From Morella rubra (taxonomy: Eukaryota; Streptophyta; Magnoliopsida; Fagales; Myricaceae), in the NCBI GenBank assembly GCA_003952965.2, contig CM025849.1, positions 22,763,631 to 22,827,630 of the forward strand: a stretch of 64,000 nucleotides of DNA. The letters run 5' to 3'. The notes beneath the pieces were generated by a model. That model was not told where the DNA came from, made no database searches, and saw only the letters and a program-made list of their open reading frames with translations. The position numbers and the translations under genes are program-made. Below are positions 12,990-24,198 of the stretch, one piece after another (position 1 is the first letter of the stretch; each line of letters starts with the position of its first letter).

Positions 12990-13480
12990 TTATTTTAAAA
13001 ATGAAAAATAAAAACGTTCCAACATTTACAGAAATCGTTCAAATGCATAGGCAACCTGACCATTCCATCAAGTTTGAACGTTTAAACATTTTTGTTCTTT
13101 TATCGTTCGAACACTAAATTTCATCTACGTCCGAACACATCATTGGATATCGAATGGAGGAATCTTTAACAATTGGAATGTAGAAAGAGCATTATCAAAC
13201 GTGTATTCTCAAACGTCCGAAAATAGTTCAAATGTTATTTCATAGAACGTTACAACGAATTAAGAACGGTATCGGACATTTTTCTACTTATGTTGGAACG
13301 ATTCTCAAAACCATCAAACGTTAACGGAATTATGGCTTTGAACGAGTCATCTCGATATCGAACGGATTTAAATTTGCCGTTACATAACAATCAGACATTT
13401 TAGAAAAACGTTCAAAGACGTTCAAATTGTACGGTTTCCAAAACCCGTTCAAACGGTCGTATTATTTTGGAACGGAAATA
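12990..13480. repeat. Right subterminal repeats of the CACTA element
   Basis: More than a dozen TTCGAACG, TTCAAACG or GTCCGAAC variants occur in both orientations in under 500 bp, for example near 13037, 13071, 13103, 13133, 13201, 13410 and 13447. The same motif fills 4358-5450 and 6715-7290. Clustered short motifs at element ends are binding sites for TnpA-type proteins in known CACTA elements. That role is inferred here. Confidence 0.65.
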
Positions 13481-13680
13481 TGTTCGTCCCAAAAAGGTAC
13501 CTTTAGGGATAGAACAAATTTTCCATCTCAAAAAATTTTGGACAGAGTTCGTTAACTTTTTGGGACACAATTTGTGTTTTTTGGACAGACTTTTCTGTCC
13601 GAAAAAAATCAAATTTTGTTTTAGGGTTTTGAAAGATGGATTAGAAGACGACAACTTACAAGTGATAGGAAAAGAGGTAC

Positions 13681-13729
13681 GTACTAATTGGTTTGGATCC
13701 AAGAAAAAAAAAAAGTACTAATTGGTTTG
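13681..13729 (+). mobile_element. Tail-only micro-retroposon (19 bp) with 15-bp TSD
   Basis: GTACTAATTGGTTTG at 13681-13695 is repeated perfectly at 13715-13729. Between them is GATCC AAG followed by 11 A (13696-13714). The poly(A) lies directly before the second repeat, as at the 3' end of target-primed retroposition. Confidence 0.7.
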
Positions 13730-14271
13730 AAGTCTTGTATATTGAAGTGACACAAACCTCTTTGATTTCTGAGTTATCCAAATTTGACTGCTGTTTGTAT
13801 CTACAGGTACTATCATCTCATAATTCTGATCAACTGTCCTCGCTCGCTTCATATTAAACTCTCCAACTGAATGAGTTTTTAATAGGAGACTCCCCAAGTA
13901 TCAGAACTGAGTGAAGGGTACTCAGCTTGCTTGTCATTGTAACTTTAGTTAATACAAGCAAATTAGCTGTTTCTGATATACCATACAGAAGGCATTGCTT
14001 CTCTAGTGTGTTCTCTTTATAAGAATTAAATTTGGCTTCATCCGCTACGGATATTCCTTTCTTCCCCTTCTATGAAAAGGCCGAAGGTAGAGGCTTACTC
14101 ACAAGCAGCCAAAAAAGAGAGGGGGCCTTGAAAGAAGAAGAATAACACAAACGGGCTTAGTGGCCTAAACTATGGACTTCCGGCCGAACTTTGGTGAACC
14201 AGCCGTTATTCCATCCAATTCTTCATCAATGTCAGCACCTCAGCTACACAGCAATACTCCCTCTTTCAATT

Positions 14272-15303
14272 GAATGGCACTCTCCAAATTCCTTTTTTTA
14301 AATCCGAGACAGATTTTCCCCGGTTCTAGAGAGGAGGCTCTGCCTACTCTCTAGAACTTTTTCAAAACCCTACCCGAGCCCTTTCCTTTTTCTTTCCAGT
14401 GGCGGTGGCGGCGGGAGGAGCACCTCAGTTCCTCCCGCCCCCATCCCTTCCCAATCTCCTTTCTGGCTAGTTTTCATAGTCTTTTCCTCCCTCTCTTTGT
14501 TCTCTTTTTTGTGGTTTTTGTTCAAAATCTTGGTGGTTAGATCCCGGCGTCTCTGTTCGCCTTTGGTGGACACCGCCTAGCTAGTCACCATCTCCACCTC
14601 TAGGCGAGCTCAGCCCTACCGGCCCCGACCCATTTGGCCAGCGCGTGCTAGTCCCAGCGCCCGGCTTTGTTCTTCATTTTTGGGCTGCTTTTGGCCGTCT
14701 CTGAAGGCCACGCACCTCTTGGGAGGTTTTCCTTGCCTTTGGTGAACCCAACGCCCCCAAGTTGCTACTTTTTCGGCCTCTCGTGGGACCCACGCACCTC
14801 TTGCCGCCGCCACAAGTTTCCCCCCACACCGCAGGCGTTTGGCTCTTCAGCGCCTTCTTGGTGGTCCTCTGATTCCAACTCGATTTTGTTTGTCCTTTGT
14901 TGTTTTTTTGTTTGTTTCAGCCTTTGTTTTGGCCTTAGCTTTGTTCCTTGTGTGGTTGTTCCCAGCTCCTTGATGGGCTTTTATGATCTTTTGCGGATCT
15001 TTTTCGGCCCTCCGTTGGGACTTTGTGGTGCCCAGGTTGTCTGTGCTTTCATTACTAGTCCTTCTAGATTTCCGTAGCTAAGTCCACTGTTATCGGCCAC
15101 CTGCACCCTCTACCTAGCACGGCACATATAGTGGTTTTCTTGATCCCTTTTGAGTTCCTGCTAATTTTCTTTTACAGAGTGATTGTTAGGCCTTATGTAG
15201 AATTTTCCTTGTATAATTTTAACTTTTGAAATGCAAGACTATCAGCATTATTCAGAAAAAAAATATAATAAAATAAAATAAAAAAATAGAATGGCACCCT
15301 CCA
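14272..15303 (+). mobile_element. Non-LTR retroposon, about 1.0 kb, with 15-bp TSD and A-rich tail
   Basis: GAATGGCACTCTCCA at 14272-14286 and GAATGGCACCCTCCA at 15289-15303 match at 14 of 15 bases and flank 1,002 bp. The insert ends in an A-rich tail (about 15256-15288). Its first part is GC-rich and high in C/T (14340-14850), unlike the AT-rich surroundings. The longest ORF (14667-15077, 136 aa, hydrophobic) matches no reverse transcriptase or gag motif I recognise. It is best read as a non-autonomous or internally deleted LINE-type retroposon, plus orientation. The TSD and tail are seen. The family is inferred. Confidence 0.8.
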
Positions 15304-16200
15304 GTTCTCGGCCGGTAGGGCACTTCGAGCTGTTTTATTTTGAAAAGGGCACAAAGAAGTTGTCTGTGTACTTGTCAAAATAAAAAAGCTCTCTGCTGTC
15401 ACATTGTCAAATTTCCGAACTGCTTGACAGGAGGGGTGTCGGCAGACTCGGCTAGTCTACTCCGAATAGATTTGTTCTAAATTTTCAACAGAATGTTTCT
15501 CTTAAATTTAGCGTGAAGTTAGAAGAAGAACGGTAATTCGAAGTTGTCACAACATTATAAGGAGGTAATTAACATTTTGTTCCAGCCCTAATAAGCTACT
15601 TAATAATATGTCAAGCGTCATTTGATAATTTTCTCTACCTAATTTTATGAAGGTAATATATCTGGGAGTAAAATTTTTAATTTCGAGGCCAAAAACTTAT
15701 ATTTTATTTATGTTTGCTAAGCAAAAAAAAAGAAAAAAAAAAAAAAAAACAATCAAATCAACTTTACATTTTTCATAAACTTCAATAAAATTTACACTAC
15801 CCTATTAACAGAAAATTTTCGAGACATCCAAACAGAGGCTAAGTTCACGTAAACTTCTTCTGCAAAATACATGAAATAATCAATAAATGGTAAGTATAAT
15901 GTGACAAGTACTTTTGGATGCAAAATTTAACGATCACACAGCGAAAGGGTACAAAAAGTATTTATGCCTAATATTCAAATTATGTATTTACAAGTTCAAT
16001 TGGACAAATAAGTGAATTTGTTCTTAAAATTATTACTCGAAGACAAACATGCATGCTCAATATATAGACAGACTATTACGGCGGGTTTGTACGTATTATC
16101 ATATTCTTTCTTGTTACCAGAAAAGATCTACTTGATCTCAAAAGGTTCCGTATAGCTGATACGCAACCGTCAGAACGTGACGTTCATAGATTGGAATTCT
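15304..16200. other. AT-rich intergenic DNA
   Basis: No coding or structural feature is supported. A long A-run with one G interruption lies at about 15725-15750, preceded by GCTAAGC, without a visible flanking duplication. Confidence 0.5.
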
Positions 16201-16217
16201 CTAATATCGGTTGAAAT

Positions 16218-16247
16218 GTAGTAGTTAAAAAAAAAAAAGTAGTAGTT
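16218..16247 (+). mobile_element. Possible tail-only insert with 9-bp repeat
   Basis: GTAGTAGTT at 16218-16226 and 16239-16247 flank 12 A. The repeat is short and simple, so this is weak by itself. It is listed because the layout equals the stronger cases at 13681 and 16496. Confidence 0.4.
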
Positions 16248-16495
16248 TTATATCTTGTCAAAAGATGACGAAATTAAATAATATTTTAATAGGAAGAAAT
16301 CCAGAATTAACGGACCAAACCCCGGCCTAAACGAAAATTATCCACACATCACACCTTCTCTGATGGGGATTAATGCTACAAGAGTACTACTGGAGTAACC
16401 AGCACAGTGAAACATCAATTCCCTGATCTACCAGGAGGCTTTCATTATCGCCCTCGTGGGCCCTCGGATATTTTGAGGAAGATCTTGCAATCTTA

Positions 16496-16552
16496 AGTGA
16501 CATCTCAACTGTATCTAGAAAAAAAAAAAAAAAAAAAAGTGACATCTCAACT
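16496..16552 (+). mobile_element. Tail-only micro-retroposon with 14-16 bp TSD
   Basis: AGTGACATCTCAACT at 16496-16510 recurs at 16538-16552. With one mismatch the repeat extends three bases further. The insert is a few bases (TCTAG) plus about 20 A, ending directly at the second repeat. Confidence 0.7.
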
Positions 16553-16599
16553 ATAACTGCTGATCTCTTGGTTCTTGACTCAAGCAAGCACTCTCATTC

Positions 16600-18760
16600 A
16601 AGAGAGAGTGCACAATTCGGGCCTTAATTTCCTCAGTTACCATATTTGTGCTGTTAATTAGAGTCCCTTCTCTTATTATACTCACAGGATACTACCTTTA
16701 TATAGCAACCCTGAAAAGATATGCGTGAAGAAGAGATGAAGCTTTTGACACTAGCTGTGGTATAGTGCAGAACCATGGAATCTACGTCACATAGAGCTGG
16801 AGAGTTATATCCTTAATTGGGTCAGACCAGCATGGTACGCAGCTGCGCGCGGTATCATTGAATATTCTCCCACAGTAGTGCGAAATACTCTGAAGAAGAA
16901 GATATCCTAATCTTTGATTTATATCTATTTCTTACTCTTGAAAAACCTTTCTCCATCTTAAGGTGATAATATGGAATTTGTGCTGTTTCTTGTGACTTGT
17001 GAGCTTGTATATATTTAACGATGCTATTCTGTAAATCAATTTTCTATTATCTAATGGGAATATCTAAATGTAAAATCACATGTGAGAATCACTGCATTAA
17101 TATCTCTTAGCCATATCCTTACAAACAAATCGACCTGTCTCTATCGAGTTAGACACATAATGTTTTTGTTTCTAGCTAGCTTTGAGATCTATTCTCAGAA
17201 ATAGATTAATATGGGAGGAATTAAAACTAAAAAAAAAAAAAAATTGGTGCACAACAACTAGAATACAATACCTGCCATACTTTGTTTTGAAGTGAGAGCT
17301 GGTGAGAGGCTTATCCATAATATCTGCCATGTTTTATTTGGGTGAGAGTTGATCATGATCAAAGGATATATATTAGATCGACAAGGTATCGGTGGACGAA
17401 AGGGGTAGCTACTAATAATTGATCTTAAGGCTAGCTTTTCAAATAGGACAAGTATTTGTGGGCCACCTAGGAGGACTTTAAGTTGTCTACTGTTGTTCGA
17501 TTTTTGCCCTATAATGCAGGTTAGAGATTTCTAACAATAAATGAAAGTTTTCAATTGAATTTTTTATCTTTTACCCTTCTGATGAACTTAAGTCCCTTCT
17601 TGTAGACAAAACTCATAAGGATATCTTTCCATAATTTCAGTGGCCAATCTTTATATTATGAAGGCACTGACTCTTTGGAAAACTTAAACGCGCGGATAGA
17701 AAATAGGTAGTATTCTTTTGTTGTACATCCTTGAACAACTTTCCTATCCCCCAACTCATGCATAGAGACATCTGTTCAATTTGTCAGCGGCCATGTAGTA
17801 CATGTAATTAAATAGAGTTCATTGTGTTTGTAAATGAAGTACTTGGACTTTGTTTGCATTTACCTGTTCTTAGTTAACAATAGAGATACAGCCTTCGACC
17901 CTAAAGCCAGCAGCTTCTGTCTGGATATTCGGTCATGACCCACAGAACTATCATGGCTTCCATATAATGTCGAACCCGACACGACCAATTTGGTAATTGG
18001 AGATTTTTGCTAGCATATTCAATCAATGACTTAGGGACGACCGTGCAGAGTTTTGAAAGTTCATCAATCATTGGGAGCCCTGACAATCTAATATGATTCT
18101 TCTCCACGCCAAGAAGCGCCTGGAGAGGTAACCGTGCTGAGAATTTGAATTGGCTGCCCATTGGAATTCATATCAGCTGCTGTTCCTTTGGAATTCATGA
18201 GGTTTGTAGCAGGTTCCGAGAAAAAAATTTGTTCATTCCCATTGACCAAAGACCATAGGTTGGAATTCTCAGCTCCGTATTTTCCAAGGAGTATAAATGG
18301 ATATGAATTTTATCTCTTTAGCATTGAGGTCGAGTAGACTCGAATCCATTCTCTTCTTTCAAATTATGAAAGCGTAAATTTCACTACTAACGTCCAACCC
18401 GGCCTTCCCATGACTTTTATCTGCGTACTTTGAATTCCATAGGAACAGCCAGCTTTAGAGCCTGCCTGTGTTGAACAAACAAGTGGCAGCATCTGCATGG
18501 GATGCACATGTCGACCTGGACAACGTTGTGGGCATTATTCGTACTCTTACATAATAATTACTTTGGAAAAATGAAGTAGCTGCAGTTATTGGTTGGTCCA
18601 GTTTGTCGTTAATTTCTTTCAACGGAAAAGGATTGAGAGCAACCAGTAACTAATTTACTAGCATAAGGATCATGTTAACAGTGTGATTGAGAAGTTGCTG
18701 GTTATCACCTACTTACAAGTCATCAATAACAATAATTTCCTAGTACTCATACAAAGGGGG
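16600..18760. other. Gene-free intergenic stretch
   Basis: No convincing gene. A minus-strand ORF at 17901-18161 (86 aa, starting MGSQFKFSARLPLQ) has unbiased composition and could be an exon fragment, but it matches no family I know. A short A-run lies at about 17230-17243. Confidence 0.4.
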
Positions 18761-18973
18761 GTTCAACAAACATGTTGAACACTACGTTGATCGGCCACCC
18801 AGAATGGGAACGCCAGCCTCTGTCAAAAACATCGCCAGCATCACACTGTATGAGCTACACTACCCGAACGGAAACCTAACCCGTTCTAATGGTTTCAATT
18901 AAACGAACAGCTTCACACACAGTCCGAACGGTTAAGTTAACCATTTGAGACTGAAAATTTTGGTTTATATCTT

Positions 18974-19030
18974 ATTAGCACTTAGACGGGATGAATAGGT
19001 GTTTTCCTTCTAATTAAAAATCAATAATAA
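18974..19030. repeat. Dispersed repeat shared with the right window edge
   Basis: About 50 bases containing GGATGAATAGGTGTTTTCCT and TTAAAAATCAAT match 63948-64000 with a handful of changes. The core resembles the GGGTGAATTAGG motif of the copia LTR at 1-2825, so these may be the U5 ends of related LTRs. Confidence 0.6.
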
Positions 19031-19232
19031 TTTTTGAACATGTTCAAAAATTGCTCAAGCTAGATATTCATACTAAACAACTCAATCAACAAAATAAGCA
19101 GTGAAAATTAAGAGTGTTTGAGAGAGTTTGAGAGGGCTTGAGAAATGGGAGGAAATAACACTCGGTTGACATATTATTCTTCAAGACCGCCCAAATGCGT
19201 TCGAACCGAGTAGCCTAACCGTCAAATACTAT

Positions 19233-20077
19233 CTAAACAGCAATGGCGGATCCAGTGGGGGGGCGCCCTGGGCAGCTGCCCCCCCTTTGGTCTGCCAAAT
19301 TAAAGTTATCTAGTGTAACATTGATTTTTTTTCCCTTTTTTTCACATGTATTTGCCTCAGGAGGGCCTAGGCCCGCCCCCCCTTGGGCTAACTAATTTCT
19401 TAAACCCAGCCCTTTTTTTACATCTCCATTTTGCCACATAGAGGCAGGCAGGCATGCATATCTAAAGTTCTTCTGTACCAACATATTTTCTTCAGAGTTG
19501 AATTTTCTAGCATTATACAGGAAAAATGCGTACACTATGACTCTACCATAAACAACATCAAATCCCCAAGTACAATGTCTCCCGCATGAATTTAAATGTA
19601 AGCTACGCCCATCAAAAAGTAAATTAATGACAAGAGGAAAAGACATTAGAGAAAGCTACAATTGGCTCCCAAGGAGCAAACTATCCCCCTATGCAGAGCA
19701 GGATAGAAGCTCTTCTATGTTATATAGCAATAGAAAAAAAAATGAAAAACAAAAAGAAAGATAAACTGGAACTGGAAAAAAAGCTCTAGAAAAAATAGAA
19801 AGTTGATTAAGGTTTTGTCTCTCTATCTTCGTAAATACATATCAATACAAGTCTACTTTATGCATGCAGATCCGTAGGATCCAATTACCATCTCTTAGCC
19901 TCAGTAAATAATATGATACGTATATTTCAATATTTTTAATGCTTTTAGTCCTTAATTTTCGATATTTTAACTTTAAGACACTTTTTGTATTACGTAAGAA
20001 AAAATTTTGAGATATCATTTCACCTTAAGAATTTGCCCCCCCTTAACTTGAATCCTAGTTCCGTCACTGCTAAACAG
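19233..20077. mobile_element. hAT-like non-autonomous element with 8-bp TSD
   Basis: CTAAACAG at 19233-19240 is repeated exactly at 20070-20077 and flanks 829 bp (19241-20069). The ends are CAATGGCGGATCCAG (left) and, on the opposite strand, CAGTGACGGAACTAG (right), an imperfect terminal inverted repeat of about 11/15. Runs of G then C just inside both ends are typical of a very common plant repeat. An 8-bp TSD is the hAT hallmark. There is no transposase. The minus ORF at 19392-19646 is not recognisable. Confidence 0.85.
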
Positions 20078-20479
20078 AATGGACCTAAACGTCTAGGATT
20101 CCGAGACTGTTCACCTTCCGTCCGAACAGCCGAATCTAGATATTCAAATGACTATAATCGAATACACGTCGCTGCCAAGAAGGGCATTTTATTGCGGTTG
20201 TTGCACAATACCGTTCAAATTGTACTCTATGCGTCCGAACGAAACTTACTTCTGTGGGATATGAGGCACCGTTTCGTCCTAAAACAATCCCTAGCGTTCG
20301 AACAGTATATTAGCTGTTCAAACCGTGGATTTGGGATGGATAAAATTGTCCTTGAATATCAATTTTCTTTTGGTACGAACATTTCCGTCTGAAAAGGTCC
20401 GCTTTTTTTTTTCTTTTTTCTTTTTCTTTTTTTTTTCTTTTTTTTTTTAATGGTGATGGAACCTTTTCTGTCTTATAAA

Positions 20480-20678
20480 GTGTTTGGAAGTAGAAATTTT
20501 GAAAGTTTTAAAATTGTAAAAAAAGTAAAGAATATTTTATGAAATTTTTTAATAAAAAAGTAAAAAAAGAAAAGATTTAAATAAATATTATAAAAAAAAA
20601 AATTAATAAAGAGAGTGATTATTTTATAATTTTTTAATAAGTGTAAAATTTTAGAGTGAAAATTTCTAACCTAAACAC
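20480..20678. mobile_element. MITE-like element with GTGTTTGG ends
   Basis: The ends are GTGTTTGGAAGTAGAAATTTT-like on the left and its near inverse on the right (AAATTTCTAACCTAAACAC). The interior is AT-rich with no ORF. A similar 'GTGTTTG...CAAACAC' arrangement recurs at 24025-24198 and about 28728-28914. No clear TSD. Confidence 0.5.
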
Positions 20679-20973
20679 CACCTTAAAAAATTAATATTTT
20701 TTTTCGGAAAATAAAAATTCTGACCCAAAAAGAAATTTTTGGGACGGTTTTATTAATTAAAACACCCACCAGTATTCCTTCTTCTGATATCTTCGTCTTT
20801 GCTTTCCCGCGTGAGCAACCATAACTAAGTTGTCAGAAAAGGACGTTTTCTCTTAAGAAGAAATGAAAAGATAAAAGAGCACTTGACGACAAGTTGGACA
20901 TTTTGTCCCATTGTATAACTCCCTCATCAACTAATTTATCACCTTACCGACGTTGTGGGGCCTCAAATCCACC

Positions 20974-20981
20974 TATTTATA
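20974..20981 (+). promoter_or_regulatory. Likely TATA box of the XTH gene
   Basis: TATTTATA lies 91 bases upstream of the chosen start codon, which would leave a 5' UTR of about 60 bases. It is placed by spacing and sequence only. Confidence 0.55.
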
Positions 20982-21071
20982 CTAGCAGCGTAGCCATACT
21001 TTTCCACATGCACACTTACTTCGAATTCACTGTCTAACCTGCATTTAAGCAGAGTGACTCTCTCTGCTACA

Positions 21072-22604
21072 ATGCCATCCCATTCCTCTTTCCTCTTAAT
21101 GGCTCTACTGTACTTTATTATACTATTCACGATTTCTTCCAGCAGTGCTCAGGGACCACCCTCACCTGGCTACTACCCAAGTTCGAAACTTAATTCCATA
21201 AGCTTCGACCAAGGCTTTGGAAACCTCTGGGGTCCTCAGCACCAGAAAGTAGACCAGGACTCAATAAGCATATGGCTGGATAATAGCTCAGGTGTTATGA
21301 TTTGACTCACTTGATGTTTCGTTTGTTCTTAATGGCCCTTCATGCTTCTTTATTGTCTAGTTGGCTATGTTTCGGGAGCATATTGTCTGAAATTATAACC
21401 TTACTTCCGACCATGTTTCCAACATAGGAAGCGGGTTCAAGTCTTTGCGCCCTTATAGGTCTGGGTACTTTGGTGCTGCCATCAAGCTGCAACCTGGCTA
21501 CACTGCAGGGGTCATAACATCATTCTATGTGAGGATAACTTTTACACTGTCTTGATTTCAAAGATTCTTCACTTCTGGTAAATAACCTTCTTCTTTTGTG
21601 CTGCAATTGGGAATGACAGCTTTCAAACAACGAAGACCACCCAGGGAACCATGATGAAATCGATATTGAGTTCCTTGGAACCACGCCTGATAAGCCATAT
21701 ACTTTGCAAACGAATGTGTATGTCAGAGGAAGTGGAGATGGAAATATTATAGGAAGAGAGATGAAATTTCATCTCTGGTTTGATCCAACGCAAGACTATC
21801 ACAATTATGCTATCCTGTGGAATCCCAGTGAGATAATGTAATTAGTAGCACATCTCTTCTTTTTTCTTTGCTAGAGAACACTGACATCATTTTCATAGAT
21901 TTGAAAATTCTAACATACTAGCACTTAATGGATTTAATCTATAAGCAGTAATATTGCAGGCATAATAAATAAGGGATTTATTCTCTTATATATGTTTGCG
22001 GTTTTATTTATACATGTTTGTCTTACTCAACTTTCTAATTTGGGTAACAAAGGAATTCCAAGATTGATATCTTTGACAGACAGTTTTGGCGTTATGTATA
22101 CTCCACAGCCAACATGCTCCAGACTATGTTCTTAAAAATCTTAGCAAACAAGAGTAGGGAGTTTGTTTTGCGTGCAAGCTGGTTGGGTGCGTATATATTA
22201 ATCTTGCATGTGGATTAAGTTTCCTGCTTTCATAACTCTGCAGATTCCTTGTGGATGATGTCCCAATAAGGAGGTATCCAAGGAAAAGCGATGCCACATT
22301 TCCATTAAGACCAATGTCTGCATACGGCTCGATTTGGGATGCATCGTCCTGGGCAACCGAGGAGGGGAAATACAAAGCCGATTATCACTACCAGCCCTTC
22401 ATTGGTAGGTACAAAAACTTCAAAATTAGTGGTTGCACAGTCGAGGATTCTGCATCCTGCCGCCCTCCCTCAGTCTCACCGTCTAGTTCCTCTGGCCTGA
22501 GCCGACAGCAGTGCACGGCCATGGAATGGGTCCAGAGGAATCAGTTGGTTTACAACTATTGTCAGGATCCAAAGAGAGACCACACCCAAACACCCGAGTG
22601 CTAA
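21072..22604 (+). CDS. Xyloglucan endotransglucosylase/hydrolase, XTH31/32 type
   Basis: A GH16 enzyme that cuts, and may rejoin, xyloglucan in the cell wall. Group III-A members, which this resembles, are known mainly as hydrolases. Four exons: 21072-21291, 21428-21528, 21620-21837 and 22244-22604. All introns are GT-AG, and the spliced length is 900 nt, giving 299 aa. An in-frame GTG upstream (21054) was rejected in favour of the first ATG. Residues 1-26 form a signal peptide. The catalytic motif [10 protein letters not shown] is at 118-127, with Glu120 as nucleophile and Glu124 as acid/base. The N-glycosylation site that follows this motif in groups I/II is absent, but N71-S-S is present. 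The C-terminal XTH extension has five Cys and ends RDHTQTPEC. At exon 4, [13 protein letters not shown] differs from the usual RP(L/M)WVYGS(V/I)WDAS. The gene appears intact. The last codons are copied at 27290. Confidence 0.95.
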
Positions 22605-24024
22605 GGTGACTTCATTGGTTTAGGTGTAATTGTGTCAATTCGTGAACAGTTTGCGTTGGGAGCCTTGTGATGGGGTCCCGCTTGCTTGCAAAAAATAGGT
22701 GCAAGAGTAGTTGAGCTAGCGTCCAAGCACCCCAAGACTTATTTATGATCTATGTTATCTATTCTATTGAATTACCATCATTGTGCAATAAGATTGATAC
22801 CAGTGCTTCTCTAAAATTACAAAAGAGGACATATATTCACATGAGAGAGATCAGAGAGCGTGGATCTTGCTTTGTCTGAATTTGATCTACGGACGTTCAC
22901 TGCCTGCAAAAGATAAAGAAAATAGTGTAGCTCACTCGTGAATGTTGATTGTCTTGCATGCGGTGAAATTGAGTCAGTACTCACATGTGAATTAAGATTG
23001 GACTATCAGTGATGTTTCCCCTGTGAACATCTGCATTGACTTCCAGAATTATCATTGGATTCTCGCAGCTGATTACACAATCCAGCCGCCGATAGGCTGG
23101 TCCCATTCTTAAGCCAGAGTACTACACATGTCTGCTTCCTTTCATGATATATCTATCTATATTATACGGCCTCTTGAATTGTCACCAGCTAATAATAGTA
23201 ATCGTATCTCGCTTTCAGTTCTATATTCAGAAGAAAAGCCATTTAAAGCTGCAGTTATGTTAATCTTTTCTATCTTTCTGAGCAAATGGCGATTTGAAAA
23301 TTGGTCAAGTACTCCTGTCATCAAGGCCGGAAACAAAGAGAGGAAGTGACTGCAGAGGAAGGATCCTATATCAATTGGTGATTGCAGGGACGTTGTAGAA
23401 CTAGCTTTCTATACATATAAAGCGACCTTAATTACTTTCAAGTTCTAATTAAAGACCTTGAGCTATGTTCTAGCTTGGAGCAAAACATATATAACATATA
23501 CACATAATAGTCCAAAGATATGGTTTGTAGGACCATGGCTAATAGGTCTAACGCCGAAAGGGTGTCAGGATATGGTGGAATTTGAATTCTGAACCCGTGA
23601 ATATTGACCATAGCATTATGCTGTGTTTGTTTCGAAAGCGCAGACGCGCCATCGAAAAATCGTATCCACTTTTCCATTCTAACAAAAAGAGAAGTCAGGA
23701 AAGAAAACCAAAACTGCAGTGAAAATAATCATCGGATGCCACCAATCACGCGAAGCACAGATATTACTCAGAATCAGCCAAAATAAATAGTGACAAATAA
23801 TTTGGCGTATATGACCGACCACCTTCGTTATTCTTCTATTAAGATCTTATCATGCTTTTTCTGAGTGGATGTTTGATTCTATCTCAGTGGAATCTCTCTG
23901 CTTCTTGTCAGAGGTTGTAATGAAGCATCGAAGGAAGCATGAATCAGATCAACTGCATGTCCACCTACAGCATTAACAGACAGAATCAGTAGTTCGGCTC
24001 ATGGAAACAAAATACGGTCCACAC

Positions 24025-24198
24025 GTGTTTGCTAACCAAAATTTTAGTTTACAAGTGTTTCTGTAAAAAAGTGAAGAAAGAGATAATGAATTTTTATGTT
24101 TATTGTAATATAAAAAGAGAATGTGATAAAAGAGAAACATTATTTTCTAGTTATTTTATTAAGTTAAAATTTTAGCCAAAAAATTGAGATGCAAACAC
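24025..24198. mobile_element. MITE-like element with GTGTTTGC ends
   Basis: GTGTTTGC (24025-24032) is inverted at 24191-24198. The AT-rich core includes GAATTTTTATGTTTATTGT. A diverged copy is in duplication unit B (about 28728-28914). No TSD is seen. Confidence 0.5.

Larger units (their letters stand above)
4353..13630 (+). mobile_element. Decayed autonomous CACTA (En/Spm) transposon
   Basis: The span holds TNP2-type and TnpA-type coding remnants in the order usual for plant CACTA elements. Both ends carry dense subterminal copies of a TTCGAAC-like motif: 4358-5450 and 6715-7290 on the left, 13014-13480 on the right. The right end includes 'GGGAC' palindromic DNA at 13480-13630. Intact CACTA termini were not found at either outer edge, so the limits are approximate. 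A solo LTR (5471-6710) interrupts the left subterminal region. Confidence 0.7.
18760..20400. mobile_element. Second TTCGAAC-rich repeat block, interrupted
   Basis: TTCGAAC, GTCCGAAC and GTTCGAAC variants occur at about 18866, 18933, 19200, 20120, 20238, 20298 and 20380, like the ends of the CACTA element at 4353-13630. The block is split by a hAT-like insertion (19241-20069). It also contains an LTR-like segment from about 18976. It is probably a CACTA-derived, non-autonomous remnant. No coding sequence or CACTA end was found. Confidence 0.5.

Noticed and set aside
14616-15077. Coding genes in the GC-rich block
   Set aside because: ORFs lie on both strands within a retroposon and show no domain. 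They are likely composition effects.
21054-21071. Upstream start for the XTH protein
   Set aside because: The codon at 21054 is GTG. The first ATG at 21072 gives a normal signal peptide.
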